From: Pseudomonas sp. R5-89-07
GTDB lineage: Bacteria; Pseudomonadota; Gammaproteobacteria; Pseudomonadales; Pseudomonadaceae
Length of the DNA: 64,000 nt
NCBI RefSeq assembly: GCF_003851685.1
Contig: NZ_CP027727.1
Location: forward strand, 4,216,001-4,280,000
Direction of reading: 5' to 3'
Under the pieces are notes generated by a model that worked only from the letters and a program-made list of their open reading frames with translations, had not been told where the DNA came from and made no database searches. The position numbers were made by a program, and so were the translations under genes. Numbering within the stretch: position 1 is the first letter of the stretch; every line of letters starts with the position of its first letter. Shown here piece by piece: positions 57,547-64,000 of this stretch.

Positions 57547-58092
57547 TTACCACATCAGATCGTCAGGGATCTGGTAGGCAGCGTACGGATCGTCCTCATC
57601 CGGCACCTGGCTTTCCGTCAGGATATTGAGTTGCACGATACGCTCCGGCGCACGCTCCTGGATCTTCAGCGCGGCTTCGCGCGGGATCACCTCATAACTG
57701 CCGCCGTGGTGCACGATGGCCAGGGAGCCGTTGCTCAGCTTGTTGCGCATCAGCGTGTTGACCGACAGGCGTTTGACCTTCTTGTCATCCACGAAGTTGT
57801 AGTAATCCTCGGTGGTCAACTTGGGCAGGCGCGAGGTTTCGATCAATTGCTTGACCTGGGCGGTGCGCGCCTTGGCCTCGGCTTTTTCCTGCTGCTGGCG
57901 GTTCAGTTCCTGGTCGCGTTTGACCTTCTCGGCGTGCGCCTCGGCCGCCAGGCGCGCCTGGGTGTCATCGACTTCAGCCTGACCCTTGTGGACCAGCCGC
58001 TGCTGTTTCTGCTTCTCTTTGCCGACCTGCTTGGCCTGCTTTTGGTTGACCAGACCTGCTTTGAGCAACTGGTCGCGAAGGGAAAGGCTCAT
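57547..58092 (-). CDS. DUF2058 (YaiL-family) protein
   Basis: A 181-residue, very basic, Lys/Gln-rich protein with the family N-terminus LRDQLLKAGLVNQKQAKQV and a central coiled coil. The C-terminal half (YYNFVDDKKVKRLSVN) is a small beta domain. A nucleoid- or RNA-associated role is possible, but none is established. It lies 25 bp downstream of mazG on the same strand. Confidence 0.88.
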   Translation of the reverse strand: MSLSLRDQLLKAGLVNQKQAKQVGKEKQKQQRLVHKGQAEVDDTQARLAAEAHAEKVKRDQELNRQQQEKAEAKARTAQVKQLIETSRLPKLTTEDYYNFVDDKKVKRLSVNTLMRNKLSNGSLAIVHHGGSYEVIPREAALKIQERAPERIVQLNILTESQVPDEDDPYAAYQIPDDLMW

Positions 58093-58117
58093 GGTGCTTA
58101 CTCACTTGGGCAACTGC

Positions 58118-58951
58118 TCAACCGCAGCTGGATACATTCTTTTCCTGGCGTTTGGCTTCGCCCCATAGGGCGTCCAACGTTTCGAGGGTGCAATCTTCTA
58201 TGGGTTGGTGCGTGTCGCGCAATGCCTGTTCGATAAATCGGAAACGTCGCTCGAACTTGGCATTGGCGCCGCGCAGCGCGGTTTCCGGGTCGACCTTGAG
58301 GTGACGGGCCAAATTGACCGCAGCGAACAACAGGTCGCCGACTTCATCGGCGATGGCCGCCGAGTCGTTATCGGCCATGGCTTCGAGCACTTCATCGAGC
58401 TCTTCGCGCACGTTATCCACCACCGGCAACGCCGACGGCCAGTCGAAACCCACCTGGCTGGCGCGCTTTTGCAACTTGGCGGCGCGGGACAGAGAGGGCA
58501 AGGCGGTGGGCACATCATCGAGCAGGGACAATTGCTCGGGTGCGTCGGATTTTTCCGCGCGCTCCTCGGCCTTGATCTGCTCCCAGCGCTGCTTGACCTG
58601 CTCTTCGCTCAACTGTGGGATATCCAGCGGTGCATACAGGTCGCCGGTTGGAAATACATGGGGATGCCGCCGGATCAGCTTGCGGGTGATGCTGTCGATC
58701 ACCCCGGCAAACTCGAAGCGCCCTTCTTCGCGCGCCAATTGGCTGTAATACACCACCTGGAACAACAGGTCGCCCAACTCACCCTGCAGATGATCGAAAT
58801 CGCCGCGCTCGATGGCATCGGCCACTTCGTAGGCTTCTTCGAGGGTATGCGGCACGATGGTAGCGTAGGTTTGCTTGATGTCCCACGGGCAACCGAATTG
58901 CGGGTCGCGCAGGCGGTTCATCAGGTGCAGCAGGTCTTCAAGTGAATACAT
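58118..58951 (-). CDS. mazG: nucleoside triphosphate pyrophosphohydrolase MazG
   Basis: Hydrolyses (d)NTPs to NMPs and pyrophosphate, and in E. coli lowers ppGpp-linked stress. Two MazG domains are visible; the first has LEEAYEVADAIERGDFDHLQGELGDLL-like metal-binding Glu/Asp clusters (about 33-60) and the second REELDEVLEAMAD (about 180-192). With ATG at 58951 it has 277 residues. Upstream open frame is REP sequence, not coding. Next to relA, as in many gamma-proteobacteria. Confidence 0.94.
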   Translation of the reverse strand: MYSLEDLLHLMNRLRDPQFGCPWDIKQTYATIVPHTLEEAYEVADAIERGDFDHLQGELGDLLFQVVYYSQLAREEGRFEFAGVIDSITRKLIRRHPHVFPTGDLYAPLDIPQLSEEQVKQRWEQIKAEERAEKSDAPEQLSLLDDVPTALPSLSRAAKLQKRASQVGFDWPSALPVVDNVREELDEVLEAMADNDSAAIADEVGDLLFAAVNLARHLKVDPETALRGANAKFERRFRFIEQALRDTHQPIEDCTLETLDALWGEAKRQEKNVSSCG

Positions 58952-58974
58952 CAGTCTCTTTCCGCTGAAGATCA

Positions 58975-59070
58975 AATGTGGGAGGGGGCTTGCCCCCGAT
59001 TGCGATGGGTCAGTCAATAAAGGTGCCAGCTGACCCTCCCTCATCGGGGGCAAGCCCCCTCCCACATTTA
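58975..59070. repeat. REP doublet (REPIN) between relA and mazG
   Basis: Inverted pair of the common arm filling most of the 127-bp gap. It lies downstream of relA on the transcribed (minus) strand and could separate the expression of mazG from relA. Confidence 0.92.
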
Positions 59071-59078
59071 AACCGCGT

Positions 59079-61322
59079 TCATGGGGTGCGATTACGCCGC
59101 GTTTCGATGATGTTCGGCAACTGGGAAATCCGCCCCAGCAAGCGCCCCAGCGCATCCAACCCCGGAATCTCGATGGTCAGGGACATCAGCGCAGTGTTGT
59201 CCTCCTTGTTGGAGCGGGTGTTGACTGCAAGCACGTTGATCCGCTCGTTGAGCAGCACTTGCGAGACGTCGCGCAGCAGGCCGGAGCGGTCGTAGGCACG
59301 GATGATGATGTCCACCGGGTACGTGAGCACCGGCACCGGGCCCCAGCTGACCTGGATGATCCGCTCTGGCTCGCGCCCGCCCAGTTGCAGCACCGAGGCG
59401 CAGTCCTGGCGGTGAATGCTCACCCCGCGGCCCTGGGTGATGTAGCCGACAATGGCATCGCCCGGCAGCGGCTGGCAGCAACCGGCCATTTGCGTCATCA
59501 GGTTGCCCACGCCCTGGATCTGGATATCGCCGCGCTTGCCAGGCTTGTAGCCGGTGGCCTTGCGCGGGATCAGTTCCAGCTGTTCGTTGCCGCGCTCCGG
59601 CTCCACCAGTTGCTGGGCCAGGTTGACCAGCTGGGCCAGACGCAAATCGCCGGCACCGAGGGCGGCGAACATGTCTTCGGCGATCTTCATGTTGGCCTTT
59701 TCGGCCAGCTTGTCGAAGTCCACCTGGGGCAGGCCCAGGCGCGCCAATTCGCGTTCGAGCAAGGTCTTGCCGGCGGCAACGTTCTGGTCGCGGGCCTGCA
59801 GTTTGAACCAGTGGACGATCTTCGCCCGCGCCCGCGAGGTGGTGATGTAGCCCAGGTTCGGGTTCAGCCAGTCGCGGCTCGGCGTGCCGTGCTTGCTGGT
59901 GATGATCTCGACCTGTTCACCGGTTTGCAGGCTGTAGTTGAGCGGCACGATGCGCCCGTTGATCTTGGCGCCCCGGCAGTTGTGGCCGATTTCGGTGTGC
60001 ACGCGGTAAGCGAAGTCCAATGGCGTGGCGCCCTTGGGCAGGTCGATGGCGTGGCCGTCGGGGGTGAAGATGTAGACCCGGTCCGGTTCGATATCCACGC
60101 GCAGCTGTTCGGCCAGGCCACCGATGTCGCCCAGTTCTTCGTGCCACTCCAGCACTTGGCGCAACCAGGAGATTTTCTCTTCGTACTGGTTGGAACCGGC
60201 CTTGACGTCGGTGCCCTTGTAGCGCCAGTGCGCGCAAACCCCCAGCTCCGCCTCTTCATGCATAGCGTGGGTGCGAATCTGCACTTCCAGCACCTTGCCC
60301 TCAGGGCCGATCACCGCCGTGTGCAGCGAGCGGTAGCCATTTTCCTTGGGGTTGGCGATGTAGTCGTCGAACTCCTTGGGAATATGCCGCCACAGGGTGT
60401 GCACGATCCCCAGCGCGGTGTAGCAGTCGCGCATTTCCGGCACCAGCACACGCACGGCGCGTACGTCGTAGATCTGGCTGAACGCCAGGCCCTTGCGCTG
60501 CATTTTGCGCCAGATGGAATAGATGTGCTTGGCGCGGCCGCTGATGTCGGCATCCACGCCGGTGGCCTGCAACTCGGAACGCAACTGGCCCATCACGTCG
60601 CTGATGAAGCGCTCGCGGTCGAGCCGCCGCTCATGCAGCAGGGTGGCGATCTGTTTGTATTGATCGGGCTCGAGGTAGCGGAAGGACAAGTCCTCCAGCT
60701 CCCATTTGATATGGCCGATACCCAGGCGATGCGCGAGCGGCGCGTAGATATCGAAGACCTCGCGGGCGACGCGGTTGCGCTTCTCGTCGTCGGCGGTTTT
60801 CACCGCACGGATCGCGCAGGTGCGTTCGGCCAGCTTGATCAGCGCGACGCGCACGTCGTCGACCATCGCCACCAGCATCTTGCGCAGGTTTTCCACCTGG
60901 CCCTGGGTGCCCAGCACCATGGACTGGCGCGGGCTGAGGCTGGCACTGATGGCCGCCATGCGCAGCACGCCGTCGATCAGCTTGGCCACCACGGCGCCGA
61001 AACGCTGGCTGACGGTCGGCAACGGGATGTGCCCTTCACGCACGCCGCGATAGAGCACGGCGGCGATCAGCGAATCCTGATCCAGCTTGAGATCGGCAAG
61101 GATCTCGGCGATTTCCAACCCGGTACGAAAGCTTGAGGTGCCTTCCGCCCACAGGTTCTTGGCCGCATTGTCTTGCTGTTCAGACTCACGAGCGAACTCG
61201 CAGGCTGCTTTCAAGGCTTCACGGTCCAGTGCCGGGTCGACACTGACGGCATGATCCAGCCATGCCTCGAGATTGATACTGCCGTCGGTGTTGATCGGCT
61301 GGTGTGCTCTCACCTGTACCAT
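59079..61322 (-). CDS. relA: GTP pyrophosphokinase RelA
   Basis: Makes (p)ppGpp when uncharged tRNA sits on the ribosome. The 747-residue protein has a degenerate HD domain (about 60-200; the HD pair is absent around AAVLYRGVREG, so no hydrolase), a synthetase domain with the acidic RelA motif EFDDYIANPKENGYRSLHT, a TGS domain (about 405-465, RVYIFTPDGH) and a C-terminal ACT domain. The ATG at 61322 gives the standard length; a longer frame upstream is not family-like. Confidence 0.96.
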   Translation of the reverse strand: MVQVRAHQPINTDGSINLEAWLDHAVSVDPALDREALKAACEFARESEQQDNAAKNLWAEGTSSFRTGLEIAEILADLKLDQDSLIAAVLYRGVREGHIPLPTVSQRFGAVVAKLIDGVLRMAAISASLSPRQSMVLGTQGQVENLRKMLVAMVDDVRVALIKLAERTCAIRAVKTADDEKRNRVAREVFDIYAPLAHRLGIGHIKWELEDLSFRYLEPDQYKQIATLLHERRLDRERFISDVMGQLRSELQATGVDADISGRAKHIYSIWRKMQRKGLAFSQIYDVRAVRVLVPEMRDCYTALGIVHTLWRHIPKEFDDYIANPKENGYRSLHTAVIGPEGKVLEVQIRTHAMHEEAELGVCAHWRYKGTDVKAGSNQYEEKISWLRQVLEWHEELGDIGGLAEQLRVDIEPDRVYIFTPDGHAIDLPKGATPLDFAYRVHTEIGHNCRGAKINGRIVPLNYSLQTGEQVEIITSKHGTPSRDWLNPNLGYITTSRARAKIVHWFKLQARDQNVAAGKTLLERELARLGLPQVDFDKLAEKANMKIAEDMFAALGAGDLRLAQLVNLAQQLVEPERGNEQLELIPRKATGYKPGKRGDIQIQGVGNLMTQMAGCCQPLPGDAIVGYITQGRGVSIHRQDCASVLQLGGREPERIIQVSWGPVPVLTYPVDIIIRAYDRSGLLRDVSQVLLNERINVLAVNTRSNKEDNTALMSLTIEIPGLDALGRLLGRISQLPNIIETRRNRTP

Positions 61323-61442
61323 CTTGCTTACCTTCCCTACGACGCACCTTGGATGCGCCAAAAATCATCGCCGACCTTGCTGCAAGCTCCCTGGCAGTTC
61401 ATGGCCCTGGAGACTGCAGGCCAGTCGGATTAAACGGGCATC

Positions 61443-62795
61443 CTAGCCCGCTTCAAATAACGCCATGGCCTCGACATGCGCTGTCTGCGGAAACATGTCG
61501 AGGATCCCGGCACGCTTTAGCCGGTAACCTTGCTTGACCAACTCAACGGTGTCCCGCGCCAGCGTGGCCGGGTTGCAGGACACATACACCAGGCGCTTGG
61601 CCCCCAGGGTTGCCAGTTTGCGCACAACTTCTTGGGCACCATCGCGGGGTGGGTCCAAGAGTACCGCAGAAAAGCCTTGTTTGGCCCATTGCGCGTCAGT
61701 CAGGGGCTGGGACAAATCGGCTTGAAAAAACCGGGCGTTATGCAAATTGTTGCTGAGGGCGTTCTGCGCAGCACGCTCGACCATGGCCTGCACGCCTTCC
61801 ACGGCAATGACTTCGCGTACTTGCCTGGCCAGTGGCAGGGCGAAGTTGCCCAGCCCGCAAAACAAGTCCAACACCCGCTCATCGGGTTGCGGCGCCAGCC
61901 ATTGCAGGGCCTGGGCCACCATCGCCTCGTTGACCGCGGCGTTGACCTGCACGAAATCCCCCGGCCGGTAAGCCAGCTCCAGATCCCACGCCTCCAGTCG
62001 GAAACCAAGTGCCGTGGCTGGCTCGACCGGCTCCGGCTGACCTTCGCCGTGCAGCCACAATTGGGCGTCATGGAACGCGCAGAATTCCTTCAGTACCTGC
62101 ATGTCCGCGTCTGACAGCGGTGCCATGTGCCGAAGCAACACGGCGATGGACGACCCGCTGAACAGCTCCACGTGCCCCAACGCCTGCGGTTTGCTCAAGC
62201 GGCGCAGCATGCCCGGCAGACGCTGCATGATCGGCTGCAAGGCCTGTACCAGCACCGGGCAATCATTGATGGCGACGATGTCCTGGCTGGCCACGGCACG
62301 GAAACCCACCTCGAGGTGCTTCGCCTTGGCATCCCAACGTACCGCCACGCGGGCACGGCGGCGGTAGCCGAATTCCGGCCCGCTCAAGGGCGCGGCCCAT
62401 TCTTGCGGTTCGACGCCGGCTACGCGGGACAATTGCTCGGCGAGCATGCGCTGTTTCAGCGCAAGCTGTTCGTGATGAGGCAGGTGCTGCACGCTGCAGC
62501 CGCCACAACGGCCAACGTGGGCACAGGGTGCGGGGCGGCGCAGCTCGCTGGCGGTGAATACACGCTCGGTGCGCGCCTCAACCACCTTGCCGTGGGTGCC
62601 GAGCACCCGTGCTTCCACCTCTTCGCCGGCCAGCGCACCATTGACGAACCAGGTGCGGCCTTCGAAGAACACGATGCCGCGACCGTCATTGGCCAGGCGT
62701 TCGATGGTCAGGCGTTGCTTCTTGCCTACGGGGATCTGCGGGGCCCGGCTGCCGCCCGTCGGCTGGAAGCGCAGGCCTCTCTCGTGCTTGGCCAT
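61443..62795 (-). CDS. rlmD: 23S rRNA (uracil-1939-C5) methyltransferase RlmD
   Basis: An iron-sulfur SAM-dependent methyltransferase for U1939. A TRAM domain occupies about 20-80; the Fe-S cysteines are Cys91, Cys97, Cys100 ([10 protein letters not shown]) and one near 178 (NDCPV). The Rossmann motif [16 protein letters not shown] and the catalytic Cys in [13 protein letters not shown] are present. Its ATG overlaps the cysM stop by one base (TGATG). Confidence 0.95.
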   Translation of the reverse strand: MAKHERGLRFQPTGGSRAPQIPVGKKQRLTIERLANDGRGIVFFEGRTWFVNGALAGEEVEARVLGTHGKVVEARTERVFTASELRRPAPCAHVGRCGGCSVQHLPHHEQLALKQRMLAEQLSRVAGVEPQEWAAPLSGPEFGYRRRARVAVRWDAKAKHLEVGFRAVASQDIVAINDCPVLVQALQPIMQRLPGMLRRLSKPQALGHVELFSGSSIAVLLRHMAPLSDADMQVLKEFCAFHDAQLWLHGEGQPEPVEPATALGFRLEAWDLELAYRPGDFVQVNAAVNEAMVAQALQWLAPQPDERVLDLFCGLGNFALPLARQVREVIAVEGVQAMVERAAQNALSNNLHNARFFQADLSQPLTDAQWAKQGFSAVLLDPPRDGAQEVVRKLATLGAKRLVYVSCNPATLARDTVELVKQGYRLKRAGILDMFPQTAHVEAMALFEAG

Positions 62796-63697
62796 CAGTT
62801 GGGTTCGTCGAAGATGCCGGTCGACAGGTAGCGGTCGCCTCGGTCACAGATGATCGCGACGATCACCGCGTTTTCGACTTCCCTGGACAAGCGCAACATA
62901 CCGGCCACGGCGCCACCGGACGACACGCCGCAGAAGATGCCTTCTTCACGGGCCAGGCGGCGGGTGGTGTCTTCGGCTTCACGCTGGGCCATGTCGATGA
63001 TGCGGTCCACCCGCGTGGCGTTGTAGATCTTCGGCAGGTACTCTTCAGGCCAGCGCCGGATACCGGGGATGGCTGCGCCTTCCATCGGTTGCAGGCCGAC
63101 GATCTGAATCGCCGGGTTCTGCTCCTTGAGGTAGCGCGAGTTACCCATGATGGTGCCGGTGGTGCCCATGGAGCTGACGAAATGGGTGATGGTGCCCTGG
63201 GTCTGGCGCCAGATTTCCGGGCCGGTGCTGGTGTAGTGCGCTTCGGGGTTATCCCCATTGGCGAACTGGTCCAGCACCACGCCACGGCCTTCGGCAGCCA
63301 TGCGTTCAGCCAGGTCACGCGCACCTTCCATGCCCTCGTCCTGGGTGACCAGCACAAGCTCGGCGCCATAGGCGGTCATTGCCGCCTTGCGCTCGGCACT
63401 GCCGTTGTCGGGCATGATCAGCACCATCTTGTAGCCTTTGATCGCGGCGGCCATGGCCAGGGCGATCCCGGTATTACCCGAGGTGGCTTCGATCAGCGTG
63501 TCGCCCGGCTTGATCTGCCCGCGCAGTTCGGCGCGGGTAATCATCGACAACGCCGGGCGGTCCTTGACGGAACCGGCGGGGTTGTTGCCCTCAAGCTTGA
63601 GCAACAGGGTATTGCTGGTTTCACCCGCCATGCGTTGCAAGCGGACCAGGGGTGTGTTGCCGACGCAATCGGCGATTGTGGGGTACTGCAAGGTCAT
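62795..63697 (-). CDS. cysM: cysteine synthase B (O-acetylserine sulfhydrylase CysM)
   Basis: A PLP enzyme making cysteine from O-acetylserine and sulfide or thiosulfate. PLP lysine Lys45 in AGSVKDRPA; phosphate-binding SGNTGIA and the substrate loop GTTGTIMG are present. The ATG at 63697 gives 300 residues, typical of CysM rather than the longer CysK. Neighbour order cysM-rlmD-relA-mazG is conserved in Pseudomonas. Confidence 0.95.
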   Translation of the reverse strand: MTLQYPTIADCVGNTPLVRLQRMAGETSNTLLLKLEGNNPAGSVKDRPALSMITRAELRGQIKPGDTLIEATSGNTGIALAMAAAIKGYKMVLIMPDNGSAERKAAMTAYGAELVLVTQDEGMEGARDLAERMAAEGRGVVLDQFANGDNPEAHYTSTGPEIWRQTQGTITHFVSSMGTTGTIMGNSRYLKEQNPAIQIVGLQPMEGAAIPGIRRWPEEYLPKIYNATRVDRIIDMAQREAEDTTRRLAREEGIFCGVSSGGAVAGMLRLSREVENAVIVAIICDRGDRYLSTGIFDEPN

Positions 63698-63819
63698 GGC
63701 GTATTCGCAATCCAGACTGCGGGGGCGGACATCATACCGGGAAAGGTCGGCGGGCCATATCACGCAAAGTGCGGTGCTTATGGCTTATAGGAATAAGGCA
63801 GCGGTGTGGTGCCTATGAG

Positions 63820-63912
63820 GGCGCCATCGGGGGCAAGCCCCCTCCCACAGTTGATCGCGTTCCAACGTGAGCATGCGGTCGAATATGGAAGGGGGCTTGC
63901 CCCCGATGGCCG
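63820..63912. repeat. REP pair, inward-facing configuration
   Basis: Two inverted copies of the common arm with a spacer of about 40 bp, between cysM and the gene entering from the right edge. The right arm is slightly decayed (tatggaagggggcttgcccc). Confidence 0.9.
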
Positions 63913-63928
63913 CGCCTGGAAAAAAGAT

Positions 63929-64000
63929 CTAACCCAAATGCCCGTCGCCATGATTTTTCTGAAAAACCTCTTCACCCATTGCAGCGATCTGCCCCTCGAT
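63929..64000 (-). CDS. 3' end of a minus-strand gene, probably sensor kinase gacS
   Basis: Minus-strand frame read into the edge gives IEGQIAAMGEEVFQ and a short polar tail before a TAG at 63929. Only 23 codons are in view, so the protein cannot be identified by sequence. In Pseudomonas the gene upstream of cysM on the same strand is commonly gacS, whose C-terminal Hpt domain ends in an amphipathic helix, which this resembles. Confidence 0.4.
   Translation of the reverse strand: MEGQIAAMGEEVFQKNHGDGHLG

Noticed and set aside
58952..59155. N-terminal extension of MazG through the REP doublet
   Set aside because: The translated REP peptide (Gly/Pro-rich) is not part of MazG; the family start MYSLEDLL is at 58951.
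8855..63912. CRISPR array made of the repeated 20-25 bp palindromes
   Set aside because: Copies are kilobases apart, occur as inverted pairs, and have no regular spacers or cas genes; they are REP elements.
63778..63975. Small 65-codon minus-strand frame near the right edge
   Set aside because: It consists largely of translated REP arms and overlaps the in-frame end of the neighbouring gene.

Overview
The window is chromosomal DNA from a fluorescent Pseudomonas, most likely the P. fluorescens complex. The grounds are the high GC content, the gene content and order (flgFGHIJKL; phhR-phhABC; the cobO-cobS cobalamin operon; hda-PerM family-DUF2066 facing purMN; mazG-relA-rlmD-cysM next to what looks like the end of gacS), and about ten copies of a REP palindrome whose arm begins gtgggagggggcttgccccc, a type known from P. 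fluorescens SBW25 and relatives. Almost everything is ordinary core genome. I see no integrase, transposase, CRISPR array, tRNA or rRNA.

Layout. 0.2-8.7 kb: late flagellar operon flgF-G-H-I-J-K-L on the minus strand, with a sigma-54 promoter upstream of flgF and a hairpin terminator after flgL. 8.9-13.2 kb: phenylalanine catabolism, with regulator phhR divergent from phhABC and a TyrR/PhhR box between them. 13.4-21.9 kb: metallophosphoesterase, EamA transporter, SelW-like protein, PlpD-type patatin autotransporter, MarR regulator, recQ, YecA-family and DUF454 proteins. 22.0-27.5 kb: a transporter-fused hybrid histidine kinase, rmuC and a small Sel1-like gene. 27.5-29.4 kb: an 835 bp stretch without a convincing gene, a 74-residue protein and a lone phage-related gene behind two hairpins. 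29.4-33.2 kb: FadL-type porin, then a MarR / MFS / 39-residue membrane peptide / glutathione peroxidase group.

33.2-42.5 kb: a ten-gene operon for the late steps of adenosylcobalamin synthesis plus bluB, led by a cobalamin riboswitch; most genes overlap by 4 bp. 42.6-48.7 kb: PQQ-type sugar dehydrogenase lipoprotein, two NlpC/P60 lipoproteins, hda, AI-2E/PerM permease, DUF2066 protein. 49.0-52.0 kb: purMN, a DUF3108 protein and a 62-residue protein. 52.2-57.5 kb: a compact iron-uptake cassette (NIS siderophore synthetase, MFS exporter, IutA-like TonB receptor) behind a Fur-box-like site. 57.5-64.0 kb: DUF2058 protein, mazG, relA, rlmD, cysM and the last codons of a gene that is probably gacS.

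The most interesting items are the siderophore cassette, which has one synthetase and no precursor-making enzymes; the REP doublets, including one read in frame as the C-terminus of CobB and one family apparently inserted in another; the MarR-MFS-micropeptide-peroxidase group with paired TATATA palindromes; and the phage-related orphan gene. I found no convincing wholly new system.
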